Of a DNA stretch of 64,000 bases, positions 34,730 through 48,169 are shown piece after piece. The notes below the pieces were generated by a model. That model saw nothing but the letters and a program-made list of their open reading frames with translations, was not told the DNA's origin and did not search any database. The translations under genes and the position numbers were made by a program. This DNA is from Stenopsyche tienmushanensis (taxonomy: Eukaryota > Arthropoda > Insecta > Trichoptera > Stenopsychidae), in contig WACJ01000120.1 of assembly GCA_008973525.1 (NCBI GenBank), positions 372,001 to 436,000 of the forward strand. The letters are read 5' to 3'. Each line of letters begins with the position of its first letter. Position 1 is the stretch's first letter.

Positions 34730-36070
34730 GGATATCATCTTTATTTTAGTTTAAATATTATATAAACATAAATTTATGGATGTGTTGATATAAATATGGA
34801 ATATTAATTGAGTCATTATAATTGTTTAGCATTCCTAGCAAATAAATTCTGAAAACATCATCGAAGTCGAGCTAATTTATCAACGGTCACAAAAGATGAA
34901 ATATTATCGCATACATTATTAATTAAGAGCTGTTTTTTTTTTTTGCTGAAAATGCCATTCTATTGGCTGCCTATTTAAATTTCGCGCATAACTAGACGAT
35001 GATGCTCCATCGTGTATTGAATTTCCACCACGGCAAATTTGATCCAAAACTCTTAAACTATGCATGTGTATTCCATTAAGGAGGTCTTATTTGAACGAAG
35101 CATAGGATATTCAATTTACGAAATAAAATTAATTTTTCATGCCGTACGTATATTTTCCGGGGTCGAAGAAGCAACGTGTTTGCCCAAGTAAATACATCAT
35201 TTAATAACCAACCCCCAACTTCAACATCCTCCCTTGTGTCGAGGAAACTTCGACGGTTTTAAAACATTTCGCTGTATCCTTCGGAAATCTTGCAAATTTC
35301 ATAAACGCTATATCCTCTGAGAAAAATGTACCGACTGTTCTTGGGGAAATTTAAATTCGCATATTGGATTTTTTTTTAATTAAATTTAAATATAATAGAA
35401 CAACACAGTTTTTACGTGGTGTTTATGGGTACGTATATCCACAATCTGAATGAATGGCATATATTTTTTGCGCGAATATTTTTACTCTAACAACACAACT
35501 CTAGCTCTACAAATTCTAAAGATTTTATTGCATTTATTTTATCGTCCCTTTGTCAAGTTTATTTCTGCATCAATTTACAAAAAAGCGCATAACGTATCCT
35601 CTACGTTCCCATTATGTGTTTCTGGAATCCAGTCACGAATGAAACTACATCCTGGACGTGTGTATTCTCTCTATCTTTTGTCTCTTAATCTTCAGCTCTC
35701 CTCCTAGCTTCTTTTTGCCATTTATATACATATTTTTTGTAATCCCTGTTTACATCTTACATAAAAGGGATAAACCTGGAAAATATATTAAGAAATATAT
35801 AAATTATTGACATTCAATGTGCATTAATAGATACATAACTAAAAAGGATAAAAGCTGAAACAAGAAGAAATAAATTTAATGAAGGATTCTGATGTTAAAA
35901 CTCGGTTGATTATTTTATCCAGGTGATTTTTTGGATTGATCTATTTGATTATCAAAAAATTACATTAACTATGACTTTAGATATATTTTCAAGAGTTTGT
36001 CATTCATAACTAAAAGCTTTAATAAAGACGATAAATATCCATTGGGAAAATCCACCTTGGACAATAAATA
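34730..36070. other. Intergenic, no gene recognised
   Basis: AT-rich with one 85-codon plus-strand frame (35,450-35,707) lacking any recognised motif. Confidence 0.5.
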
Positions 36071-36076
36071 CTCATA

Positions 36077-36266
36077 TAGTCAACCCTCCTATAGCGTCCA
36101 CTTCATTTGCGGCGTCTTTTATGTAAGCAGCGAGTAAATTACAGTCAATGCCATTTCGCGCGTGTTATTCACTTGCACTTGACCAAAATAAACACGTACG
36201 TTCTATAGCGTTTTTTTTTCTATAGCGCAGTCTCTATCTCAATGCTATAGAAGGCTTGATTGCTAT
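36077..36266 (+). mobile_element. Pogo-like MITE, P2 family, copy 2
   Basis: About 190 bp. Left end AGTCAACCCTCCTATAGCGT, right end (read inward) ATAGCAATCAAGCCTTCTATAGC. It matches the copy at 26,571-26,793 in inverse orientation, most clearly at CACTTCATTTGCG. Flanked by TA-rich sequence; non-coding. Confidence 0.65.
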
Positions 36267-36298
36267 TCCATATTAAAAATAAAATGCGTGAGAAATTA

Positions 36299-36358
36299 AG
36301 TTGTGTGCTGTATAATATATAATAAAATAGATTTGCTTCTGGACTAGTGGTAAGTTTA
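36299..36358 (+). repeat. R1 family copy (fragment)
   Basis: Core GTGCTGTATAATATATAATA followed by GCTTCTGGACTAGTGGTAAG. The remainder of the family is absent. Confidence 0.6.
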
Positions 36359-36359
36359 T

Positions 36360-38900
36360 CTTTAAAGAAAATCAATAATATAATTTCGACTCCTCAAATA
36401 AAACGTTTTATTTTTTGCTTATAAGTTTTGATCATAATACATATGCCATCATCATCAGATTGATTAAATATTCAATTTTATATGAATGCTTCGTTTGAAT
36501 GAAATTTGAGAATGTGCAATACTTTCAATATTATTTAGCCCTTAAAGTGCTAAGATACGATATATCGTCGATTGTGAAACAAACGAGGACTACAAACAAC
36601 GATCGCTATTGGATCATTGATGACTTCAAAATGCTCGAATACCAGTAATTTTTGTGCATGCGATCATACAAGATAAAATATGATAACAAACAGAATTAAT
36701 CAAAATACATCATGGTAATCAAAAGGTTCAAACGTATACGATTATTTTGGAATATCGACTTTTCAAAGGGTTTTTCATGTCATTGAATAAGCACGAGGAC
36801 CACCACGCATAATCAGATGGTTCACATGCGTGAATTTAGTCTGGATTCGTATGAAATTGCGTATAAATTTGGGCTCCCCGTGGTGTCCCGTCATTTTAGA
36901 TATATTTCAAACCGCGAAAATAAATGCAGCCTCATTCATATAAGGCAATTTGAATGCAAAACGGGTTTTGGATCCAATTTTGATGTAATTTACAGCCGAA
37001 GATGAAATGTGGACTGTATACGAGTGCACGAGAAGGCCGATCGGATGTCTCGTAAAAAGACTCCCGTGGCTCGATTACATTGTCTTTCTTTTTTGGCGTA
37101 GTTTTTAGAGAGGATATGTGAGCGAAAGGCACAAATTTGGAAGCAAAGTACGCCTTCCATCCGTGACCCAAATTTGAGAAGAAGCCGAGTGAGGCTTTGT
37201 TTTCGATGACAGTTATATAAGAGGAATCGAACAAAATACCATAGTCAAAAAATATCATAGGGAAAGAAATCTTTTGACTGACTTTTCTATTTTTTTTTCA
37301 CAGAGACCATATATAATTATAAACAAAGTTTTTTGCAAATGTCGCCTACAACATAATTGACTGACGATAACCACGTCTTCATTTTGCGGTCCTCGAGCTA
37401 AATTTGGCATACTCGTAAAGTGTCGTCGTCATCAGAAAGTCTCGCAGTTGGTGTATCTCTCTCTTTAATTGAAGCATTGTAAATAAATAACTTGAATCAA
37501 GAATTAGTGGCCATCTCTTGCCTTTTCCCGGTTTTCTCCCACCCGATAATGAACGAACCATATCTAGATCATAAAGGGATTTTCTCTGTTCTAAACAATA
37601 CATAAAACTACTATTCTGTCTATATTCTATTATTGATCATGAAAAGGGCTCGTACAAGTAAAGCAATGGCGTTGGGCGTATCTAAATAAACGCACTAATC
37701 ACAAAACGTTATTTTTGCTAGATGAAAGTCACGAATATTCAATTGACCGAAGTGGCAATGTCCGGGTTATGTGCTTCACTTAAATGCATTTTTAATTGAA
37801 TTATTTTACATTTCCCACGTTACTATTCCATCCAAAAGAAAGGCCATTACGAAGAGCTAATCCTATAAAACGGTACCGATCTTTTTATTGCTTATGACCT
37901 TTCATTTAACAGCATTGTCGACACTTTGCTGCTATACGCAGGCCAAATCTGCATGACACATTTTTATTGTTAATGAGCAAGATCTATGCACTTTCAAGAG
38001 TTTTCGACTACGCGAACAATTGACGACAATAACGTCTCAGATGCTAGACTTTTTATGACTTTATCGAATCACGCGGAGCTAATTTTACAATTTGCTCTGC
38101 CGGGGCAATGGATCATACAACTTTCATATTCATGGACAGGAAGACTACTTCGATGGTCTATCCATTTAAAGATCACCAGAGATTCGAGAAAAGCTTTCAA
38201 ACTTCTAATCGCGATCTACAGATACTGTACAAGTTTTGATTGATCAGCAGCAATTGACCCCGCAAATTTTGATTACCTAAGCTCTTGATCGAGATTTTTC
38301 GCAGAAATTGTTAATGGTGGTTACAATTAAATCTATATCTAAAACAACCTTGGCATAGATATTTTAAAAAAATACAAATTGCATTTTACGATTGAGTACA
38401 TTTTATAACATTCGTCTTGTACGAAAAAAAATCGTTACATGAAATTTTGATTGGAACCATCTTACATAGCAAAATTTAATATGCCGTCTGGTCAGTACAA
38501 CTTATCAAGATTCTTATTTTAACTAGCGTCTCAAATTTTCGTCTATTGTCTGTCGTTTGTATTTCTGTGGGAATCATAATAAAATATATCAGCATTATAG
38601 GCAATGCGGAATACTGAATAATATGTTTAATTAAATGTGTGCCAGAGGTATAATTAAATGCAAAATATTGAAGATTAACCCTTTATTGAGTATGAAGACA
38701 CAGATAGAGTATGCCCGCATATGTGGTGTGCACCGCTGCGTAGCGCTTTATTTTCAATGACTTAATTCTATTTCTAATATTATATTATTATTGATTGAAA
38801 TTATTATCTCAAACATTATATTTACTATCTGTTTTATTGTCTTGCTTTACTGTTTTGCTGATAATATACTTTTGGTATCGATTTAATAATTTGTTTGCAT
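36360..38900. other. Intergenic, no gene recognised
   Basis: At 36,540 CCCTTAAAGTGCTAAGATACGATATATCGTC resembles a TTAA-MITE end without partner. Several short frames (e.g. 36,932-37,258 minus) are unrecognised. Confidence 0.45.
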
Positions 38901-38906
38901 ATATTA

Positions 38907-39700
38907 GATGTATTGAAAAGTCTTTGCCGATTGTTTAACCTCTTAAGTAGATATGACGTATATATCCGTCAAGACCAAAGTCCTTGCAAAGTGGGTATGA
39001 CGGATATATCCGCATTGTGAAAGTTAAGCAGACCTCAATGGAAAATGACGGATATGTCCGATTGCAGTGTTGTGTACGTTAAATATAAGAATGATTCATC
39101 TCGAAAATTAACTTGTTCGAATTTGGTGATATACTATTTTTGTATACTAGATATGACGTAGGTATTCGCTAGCGGTGAAAATATCTTGTCACTACGGATG
39201 ACACTTTTAACAGTGAAAGGTAACGTTGAATGGGTTAACAATAAAAGAATAAATTTATATTTTTCATTTGCTCAAAATAGGGTCCTCAGACTACATAAGT
39301 TTAACAACCGCCGCTTTAGATAATATGCCAAAGATCGAAAAATATGATAATCCGTCGGAGCCATGTCTGGTGAATATGGAGGGTGTGGAAGTTCCTCCCG
39401 TTTTAATTCCCTGATTTTTCAGACGTCGTGTTGCAGAATCGCTAAATAGTTGGCTCTCAATTGTTGTTCACCTTTTCCAATTGTTGACAATACACATCTG
39501 CAGTTATTTTTTTGCATAGTTTCATACATTCATAATTAATAATTTCTTGAATATCCCACCAAACGCACAAAATAATCTTGCAGGTCGTCTTTAGTTCTTT
39601 TAAATAAAAACTTACAGAGATGCTGTCTTCAGCGTGTTTGGACACATTTGACATTTGATGATACATTTCAATAAGAGTGAATTTCATCTCATCGAGCATA
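38907..39700 (-). pseudogene. Mariner transposase relic split by a MITE
   Basis: The left end (TATTGAAAAGTCTTTGCCGATT) matches the end of the mariner relic at 55,164. From about 39,310 the two relics run parallel. The minus strand at 39,699-39,457 reads ISVSFYLKELKTTCKIIL, then LCVWWDIQEIINYECMKLCK and ITADVYCQQLEKVN. This is the mariner catalytic region (LSVWWDxxGIIHYELL...INADVYCQQLxRLN), containing a catalytic Asp. A 296 bp element at 38,939-39,234 interrupts the end. The N-terminal half and the other inverted end are not found. Confidence 0.8.
38939..39234. mobile_element. TTAA-flanked MITE nested in the mariner relic
   Basis: A 296 bp insert precisely bounded by TTAA at 38,935-38,938 and 39,235-39,238. 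Ends are CCTCTTAAGTAG and, read inward from the right, CCCATTCAACG. The first half repeats an ATGACGGATATATCCG-like word at about 38,952, 39,000 and 39,047. No coding sequence. Exact TTAA duplication is the hallmark of piggyBac-superfamily insertion. Confidence 0.7.
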
Positions 39701-42700
39701 TTAAAAAATATGTATTCTGGCCTTGTATATTTGTTGAATGTAGTGAAATGCTAGATACATCCAGTTTTGGTGTTAACAAAAGGAAGTAGGAATTCATGAG
39801 ACCGGTAGGCCCAACGCGTGCAATATCGAGTTAATGACCGGTTTTTATGTTTAAATTGCCACCATTAGGCGATATTTCAGGCTATTGTAGTCGCATGAGT
39901 ATTATATATTAAATTTCATTAAAAAAAACACACTTTAACCTTTTAGTGAAAAGAATTGTTATAATACACGAAGTCAAAGACGCTATCGTTAAACAGAACG
40001 ATTTTTTTTTTTTTGTTAGAAAAAATCAAATTAGAATATTAATCTGATGATTAATCATCCTAACATCATTAATTTTAAAATGCTCAAAAATTATAAAATA
40101 TTCGAGCTTCTTAATATTGTTCAAAATGCTATATGAAAACTGACTCGTTGACTCTCACTGTTTGGGTGCCAAAACTTTCTACTGAAATTAGGGTTTTTAT
40201 TCGTCCAATTCAAATTTAGCAGTGTGTATGAGATCAACATGTTCTTCGTCAAGACATTTATTTGGCTATTCATTTTATTAATAAATTCATTAGATGCCAA
40301 ATGATGAAGTTCATTAAATTTATTCTGCTACAACGACTGTTTCACATTTCACGCGTGCATATTTTATTTAGCATATCCAAAATGTTCCAAATATGATTTT
40401 GGTCATCCACCTGAAATTATTAAGTTCATCTGAGCTGCAAAAATTGGTTATTTCGCCCAGGATTATCAATTTTGTCCATGCTGGCAATATTTGGTTGAGA
40501 TCGAAAATAACCTTGTCTTTCCCTTTACCATTTTCAGAGAGCAAAATCCGTGTTGTCATCGTCAGCTTTGCACAGGGTCACTTTCACCCAAGTCTTAGTG
40601 CACTGACCTACCACCCAAAGAATGACTTAATAATGAAAATTGCCAGTTCAGCACCATCATGCCTCTCGAGTTCCATCACTCGGACTTCTTGGGTAACGAT
40701 CATGTAATTCAGATAGCTTGATACTAAACTAAAGTGAATTAAAGTTGTACTAAAAGAGCGTCTTGTTTGACCTCACCGTATCATTCTTCATCAGGGACTC
40801 GTCTGGGTCACTTTCACTTCATTTTTGGACTTGCAGGTAACGTGTAAAGATCTTCTTGCTCTCTTAATATTCAGCGAGAGCAGCCACGTAATCATTCTCC
40901 TTCACTTTGTCATAATATTATTTAAGCACGCTCTTATATCAATGTTGCAAAATCTAATTTGTAGGTATGAAGTACCTATGAATTTTAGACAAAAAAATCA
41001 CTGCGCTACTTTATTTGGCATTGCATAAAATTGCTTTAATTCGCTTGGCTTAAATGAGGGATTATTAGATATTTTGTGGCAGGAGATGTAAGACGAGCGA
41101 ATATACATTTTAGCATGAAATTAAGACGATTATAATTCAAAATTAATATATTTAGATCGCAGAATTTCTAATTTTATACACACATCACTTTAAGCTTATA
41201 GCTATTACACTCCACAGAGAATAAATAGGAATAAGACCTTTTCAACATAAAAACGAATTAAAGCTTATTGATCCCGTCACCGAAGAAAAAGGGTGCAAAA
41301 CAGCATCCTTTGTTGCGCAACGCCTAATTATTCGTTTTCTCGTAAACGAAGGCGTAAAATCAAGTGAAATTTTGAAGAGGCTACTTCAAGTACCCTAAGT
41401 TAATTCTCAAACATTCTTAATGTTACTCGTTATAACCGTGAATTTGTTATAAACATCCTCGTTCGGTTGCAAATTGGCAATTTTTACATTTGTCTATTCG
41501 AGTTATATTTCAATCCAACTCATTAACCACCTCGGCGCGTTCATTTAAGAAATTTCCCACGCATAAATTTCGCACTAAAATTGGCAAAATTTTAATCTTA
41601 TTATTAAATCTGCATACAATTATGTTCGAGCATATTGTTGCAATGGTTCTCAATATTTATATCGCCACGATGATTTTTATCGTTTAAAGCCGATCTTTGA
41701 AACATTTTTAATGATACATTAGATTTTCATCCCATATTTTGCATTAATTAGCACAATCCAAAGCTAAAATTTCTATATCAATTTGTGAATAATGTACCAT
41801 TTTGCAACAATTGTGAGAATTTTATAACTACGATTCCCAAAAAGTTGTTCAATAATTTGCTTTTTATGTTGCTATTTAGAATATTTTTATATGCCTGTTT
41901 TGGCATGAAACGAGCCTTTCATGGGGTGTAAATCTCCTAATGTTCTTTCTATTAAAAAAAAAAGGGAAGAGTGTCAAAAGAAGCTGACGTCAGAGATGAT
42001 GGATCTGAACTGATTCGTTCAGTTTATTCGTCAAACTTAACTTCTGTAATTTACATTTGTCCCGCGCTTAAATATCGCCCTTCTAAATCCAGACACCTTG
42101 TCAAATTAATTTGAAGTTGTATTCGTTTTTATCCCGTCTAATGAAAACGTTTGGTCACATGAACGTTATTTATGTGACGGTCGAATAAAAATTTGTTACA
42201 TGTTTATTAGGATCGTTTTTGCGTGCAATTAAGACGAGCATAAGTCATAACGTTGCTCTCTATGGAGGAATACATCAATAGTTCTTATTTTATATTTTAT
42301 TATTTTTATTTGCACATACATTAGTGATTTGACCCATTTAAGTATTTTGAAACATATTGATTAAAAATGCATTTATATATGACTTAAAACAGTATGATTC
42401 AAACGATATAAATTGATCTATGAACCAATTTCAAATATTTTCTTAAAATTACTTCAAATAAGTTTATTAAATTTTAATGGTTATGTCATCCTCGTTCTGT
42501 GAAATAATCAGATGAGCATTTTTGCATAGTGGCTTTGAAAAATATCGGTAATGAAATTGGCATAGTTATGAAAACGCAAAGGTCGTTCTGAGGTCTGAAT
42601 TAGGAAAATGATGATAAATCTGGCGTAAATGGCTCATGAGTGATGTTCCCATTTCTTGTATAAGCGAAGTCCAAATAGCATCATTAGTTATATACGTGGT

Positions 42701-43587
42701 AAGATGTAAATCGCGGCATATCAAGTTTATGAATGAATCTTCAAATAAGGTTCTGTGGGCTTCTCAACAATGTGATTTATAATATGGTCCCATTCAAAAC
42801 TTCAAGATGCATAGATTTCATTAATAACCAATGATTCAAATAATAAGTTTAAATAATTTAAAAACATAGCATGTCAGTGTTTTTATTAATATACATTTCT
42901 TAATGTTTAATCATAACTTATAAATAAAGTCAAAAACGACAATCGATGAAGCTGAATAGGTGGATGAAAGTGATTAGATGGTGATACAAACGTGTTCGTC
43001 TTAATAATTACCTTAACTCAAAGCATGAAGATATTACAACCGCGAGATTACAGACGAGTCTGCGGGAAGAATACCTCATTCCGCTGTCAAGTATCATATT
43101 CATTTTTTTTGTCATTCGCAATATTTAAATCAGTAAAAACATACAATTTTGCCGTGCAAATAATTATGTGCTATAACTATGAATTCGGAGTCAAGAATTT
43201 AAATGTCAAAACGTCACAGAAGCTTTTCAGTGCTCAACAGTATCAGGTATTTTTAAATGCCTTGCGTTCAGATTCAAAGAAAACGAATAAAATGTGAGAT
43301 AATTAGTAGGTTATTCGATAGAAACTTGAATATATGTCGATATGGCAAAAGCCGATTTACCACATATATTTCCAGATCCATATATGTCCAAATCAAATTT
43401 GACAGTAAGAATATCACATTAATGAATATTATAGAGTACTTTACTATAAGGAATATTATCACAGACAAATTAAGCTACTCAAACAAAAGGCATTAGAGTT
43501 TCGCGCAATAGAATTGAAAACAATTAGCTCCTAGGGAAATTTGATTGTATGCATTGCTTTTTATACATTTGTTGGGACGGAAATTAT
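39701..43587. other. Long intergenic stretch, no gene recognised
   Basis: Contains a 104-codon plus-strand frame (40,393-40,707) overlapping a 63-codon minus frame and a 101-codon plus frame at 42,992-43,297. None has a recognisable motif. Confidence 0.45.
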
Positions 43588-43940
43588 TGGCTAAAGTATG
43601 AAGCTGTTTTTGTGTAATACATAATAAAATATGCATGCTATTGGTCTACTGGTCGCTTTATGCTACACATAGACATAGTAGAGATGACATGACGCATGCG
43701 CGTAGTTTGTCTATGATGTATGCTACAGGGATGGAGAAAACACAAACGATTCTCCCTCTCTTTTCTGTCCAACTGTCGGTTGGAATCGGATAAAGAGAAG
43801 TCGCACTGCACATGCGCACATCATATGGATTATGCGACCCATAAACGATTCTCCCTCTTTTTCCTTTCTTCTGTCGATTCTGTGGAATCGGAGAAGAGAA
43901 AATATTTTGTTCAGTTTGCCCTACTGCGCCTGTGTAAATT
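43588..43940 (+). repeat. R1 family copy with internal duplication (longest copy)
   Basis: Runs from GGCTAAAGTATGAAGCTG through the core, CTATTGGTCTACTGGTCGCT, CATGACGCATGCGCGTAG and AACGATTCTCCCTCTC, then repeats the CGCACATGCGCACATCATATG / AAACGATTCTCCCTC segment once more before the distal TTTGCCCTACTGCGCCTG. Homology to minus-strand copies extends about 45 bp further left (ATTGCTTTTTATACATTTGT). Confidence 0.8.
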
Positions 43941-43944
43941 GTAT

Positions 43945-45075
43945 ATCAATTATTTTTATTATCGAATTAAAATATTTCTAAGAAAATCGCAACATCATTT
44001 GTGTACTTTTACGGTGACCCTCAAAGCGAAGCATATCATTATCGGAATATCTTCACTTTCAAAGACCACTTTATTTTAGTAGGTCCATTCTCTGTGTATC
44101 TGTGTGCACAGCCTGAAATCTCCCAATAGCAATAAAATGATGCAACCACTCTGACAACTGAAATTCAAAATTGGGCTCGAGAACAAATCACACGTAATGA
44201 CCCAGGTCATCGTCATCTTTTGCAAATCTCATTCTTTTTTGTGCTTTTCATTTACAACCTTAATATTTTTTTGCATACCCCGTCTTATAAATCACCAGGC
44301 GTAAAAAACATTCTCGGGAAAAGAAAGCAGCTCAATTTCTTTCCGAGGCTGTATTTTTTATGATTTTAAGCTTCGTTGGGCGTTTAACGAACTCTTGCCC
44401 TTATTATTTTATACAAATTGTCTGAAGAATGACCATTCGGGGATGGCAAAAATCGTTTGATAAATTTGAAAGAGCTTTTGCCCATCGCAATCTTGCGTAA
44501 TCATGCGCAATTATCATACTCGTGACATTCACATATAAGACACAACTTAGATTTCTTATTTCATCCCACACGTTTCCTTTTTACAAGAACGATTCCCTTA
44601 ATCATGCTTTGTTGAATGGCCAAATTGTCAAACTTAAGAACAGATTTTAATATTTTTCCCGCCGAATAAGCCAGATATAATCTGCATTTAGTATATTTCA
44701 ACATTCCAAGAACTCATACATTTGTTTTATTAACTTATTCCTCAAGGAAAAAATGTTATGATTGTTTGCCCAATTGATAATTATCATTTTATTTGATCTT
44801 TGATTATTCAAAAAGCAACTTAGATCTTACATAAGTAAACAACAATCGGAATTTTAACAGAAATTTGAAGCAAAGGTGTTACATCTTGAGAGAGCTTTCC
44901 ATGCCTTGTATCTATAATGGCCTCTCACGAAGATGTAATATAAACGAAAGTCTTATCTATTATGGTAGTCGTCTATTGTATGAATTATAGCAGGAAAAAT
45001 TGTCGAGACAATCGCCAAGTTCTCGCAGATTTTGCAGTAGCTCATTTATAGTTGAAAGAAATCTTATGAATCCAC
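43945..45075. other. Intergenic, no gene recognised
   Basis: Nothing recognised. Confidence 0.5.
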
Positions 45076-45079
45076 TCTG

Positions 45080-45263
45080 GAGTTGATAGGTCAAATTTAC
45101 TTGAACCTCACAAAAAAATGAAACTCTTGCCGACTCTTCATTTGTATTCTCTCTATCTCCATCGCATATATCATAGAGAAGTATCATAAAGAAACCGCTA
45201 GACCAGTAGCTTGCCAATTTTATTATATATTACACAACACACAGCTTCATCTTTTAGCTTAAA
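45080..45263 (-). repeat. R1 family copy
   Basis: Minus-strand copy from AGGTCAAATTTACTTGAACC (distal block) through TCTCTCTATCTCCATCGCAT and CGCTAGACCAGTAGCTTGCC to the core complement (TTTTATTATATATTACACAA) and CTTCATCTTTTAGC. Downstream, AACTAATAAGTTTTTCTTCT parallels the sequence beyond the copy at 6544, so the true element is longer than the core. Confidence 0.75.
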
Positions 45264-45585
45264 ATTTCCGTTATTAAATGGAAAAAGGTAATGCATACAG
45301 TTTTAATTAAGAACTAATAAGTTTTTCTTCTATCGCTTTTTTTATATTTGCAAGTCTCGTCTTCTATGAATGAACGTTGAAAAATATGCTCTAAGAAATG
45401 TCTCCAAGCAGCTGCAAGTTCTTCTGGAAGCTCTTTAGTCGAGTACTCCTTGGAAAAAATCACTCTTGAAGACTATTCGCCAAAACTAAGCATTTTTATT
45501 ATTGGAACATTTATTTAGAAATCGCTTCCCAATTAGCCTGAAAAGTAAGAAATTTTATAACTTGTTTTTATTTACCTTTGAAGAG

Positions 45586-45812
45586 AAGCTTGCCACGTTT
45601 TATAAATCTTTGACTTGATTTTCTCAGCTTTTTCTACGCCCCAAATATTGGACATTGAAAGTTTTCTGATTTTATTGAAAATTAGCAGTTTGGAATTCTC
45701 GGAATTAGAGCATTTCGCTGATTTTCTATAAACAGAGCCGTTGCCACGTTTTCGAATTCATGGTTTTCCCGGCTTTCCTACGGTCCGAATTTTGGACTTA
45801 GAAAGCTCCACA
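45586..45812. repeat. Diverged tandem duplication, about 150 bp period
   Basis: GCCACGTTTTATAAATCTTTGACTTGATTTTCTCAGCTTTTTCTACG...CAAATATTGGACATTGAAAG recurs at 45,737 as GCCACGTTTTCGAATTCATGGTTTTCCCGGCTTTCCTACGG...GAATTTTGGACTTAGAAAG; shared words are interspersed with differences. Non-coding, origin unknown. Confidence 0.5.
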
Positions 45813-45814
45813 GC

Positions 45815-48165
45815 GAGAAGGTTTTATTAAATTCTGAAAATAGCTCGAAATAGTAATTTGCTTATATAATATTATTACATATAATCTTTCATTCGATCCT
45901 CTGAATCGTCCAAAAAGTGTCAATGACAATAATCCGTGTTAGACGATACGGTCATGTGATTTGACAAGACTTTTTTCTTACAAACGAAGAGCACTCAAAT
46001 AGTACACACATATTATCATCCAAATATATTATTTATTTGTTTGATTCGAATGAAACGTGTCTCAACATTTTTGATGTGGGTTTGTGACACATCTCCTTGG
46101 ATGGTAGTATTATATAAATTCAACATTCACATTTTTGAAAACCCGTTATATCGTCCGCTCTGTTGAATTTTTGTCCTTTTTAAAAATCTTTAGCATAACT
46201 GCAGATGCTGTGCGGTTGTTACATTGTTTCATCATCGTATCGTGCCGCAAGAAGTCGAACATTAAAGAAACATCTACTACGCCATTCAATTAAATCATCT
46301 GAATTTTTTAAATATATACCTTAATAATGAAAAAAATAAATACTTATTCCATGGACTGAAAGACCCATAATGCTAAAAATTCATAAATTAGGATTTGGGG
46401 GGAAAAGTATATATGTATAGAGAATCGGTTTTACATGTAAAATTGTGTATAATTTTACCAATAAATTTGAAAGATAAAACGATTAATAAAGTCGGGCAGG
46501 GCAATGATTCTAAAAACATCATTTTAAAATATGGATTATTTATAATATTTAATATCAAAACGTAACGCTTGATTTCCAAACAGACTTGGTAATCGTGTAA
46601 GCAAATGTTTTTTGGGCAATCAACAACATGAGGTCAATTGGCATCTTCAAATGCAAGAAATGCGTGGTAAGTGCAAGTGTTTTTCCCTGTCTATTTTAAA
46701 ATGTTGGCTCTTGTATTTTTAAATAGTTTTAGAACTCATTAAGATGTTTTAAAAAAATTGAATTACAAATAAATCAAGAATTTCATCAATATTTGATCAT
46801 TTAATGTTGACGAACGCATAGCTGCTTTGTGTTTTTATTTGATCATGCTTTTTGCATATATTATATATTTATTTGGACTATTGCAAATAAATTGCAATGC
46901 ATTTGTAATTGAGGAACGTGCAATAATTGGATGAAATTAAATTTAGCCACATCTACCAAAACCCTAGCCACCTTTTATCAAAAGTATAAGATATTAATTA
47001 AATAATAAATAATTTAAACTACTTGTAGACAAAAAAGCAGCTGTGTAGATTTCAATTTAATGATATTATGTACAATTAACGTTGAAAACTTGGTAGATTG
47101 TAACTTTCCCGATTTACATTGTATTAACACTGACTGAAAAAAATAACTCTACCCATTAATGGATATTTATGAAATTCTTCTCTTTTTACTGAAAATCATT
47201 GCCAAATGCATAAAAATATACAAATTTAGGTGCTAATTTGGACAACATAATTTGTACATATTGATCGTAGATATAAACCGATCAATCATATTAAAATTCT
47301 GAGATTAATCTTTGCCACTCCAATAAGCCTGTTTATGATCCCAAGCTCAAATACGATTAAGGGCTTTGCAAAATTGAGCTCAAACTTATCGAAGGCGACT
47401 TAATTAAAACCGAGTCTCACGCGCAGAATGATGTCTCAATTATAGCTCTCAGATCAAAATAATAGCACGTTGCATCTCATGTTTGTTTTTTTGAATGACC
47501 CTCATTCGGTTGATTCTATGAGATTATTGTATAGTCGTTCGGTGATTGTCGGTCAAACTAGATTTTGATGTGGGAACATTTTTTATGCCTTTAAACACAT
47601 GTTATGGTAAACGATTATTTGATAATCTATATTATAAGTATTTCATTGCATCAAAGGTATTTTTAGTTATTCAGTGACCTTATTTTGCATAATCGATTTA
47701 GTAAATATTTAGATTACAATACATAGGCTTTGGAATTTCATAAAAAAAAACTTCCTAATAATACAGCATGTCAAGAATATATTTTCCTAAGTTTTAATCA
47801 ATCTGAGTACAATTCTAGAAGAAAGAGCTTTTTGGAATTGTGGTCATTTTATTAGGTAAAGCCAAATGTAATCAATTTTATGTTTACTGGCGTGAAATAT
47901 TTATTCAATGAATAAATCAGAAATACTAATCAACAACATAATATCCATAGTTTTCTATTACCTTTTATCAGCATAAAGGTAATTTTTCAATTTTCTTTTT
48001 GAAAATATCCGAATTTTGATTTCTCACTGAAAAACTTATCCAAGTGCGTTTTTACATCTCCAACAGTGTTAATTTTTGGAATTATCCTTTTCGAGCAATG
48101 TCCTAGAGTTCCTTGTTTCCATTTTTTAACTGTTTAAACCAACGATGACACTTGTTTAATTTCAA
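45815..48165. other. Intergenic, no gene recognised
   Basis: AT-rich, nothing recognised. Confidence 0.5.
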
Positions 48166-48169
48166 AATA

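Noticed and set aside
40368..40707. Overlapping frames on both strands (104 codons plus, 63 codons minus)
   Set aside because: No family recognised and both strands equally open, so neither can be preferred.
43588..44079. 119-codon plus-strand frame at 43,720-44,079
   Set aside because: It starts inside an R1 repeat copy, and its repeated KHKRFSL/HKRFSLFFL-type words come from the duplicated R1 block.
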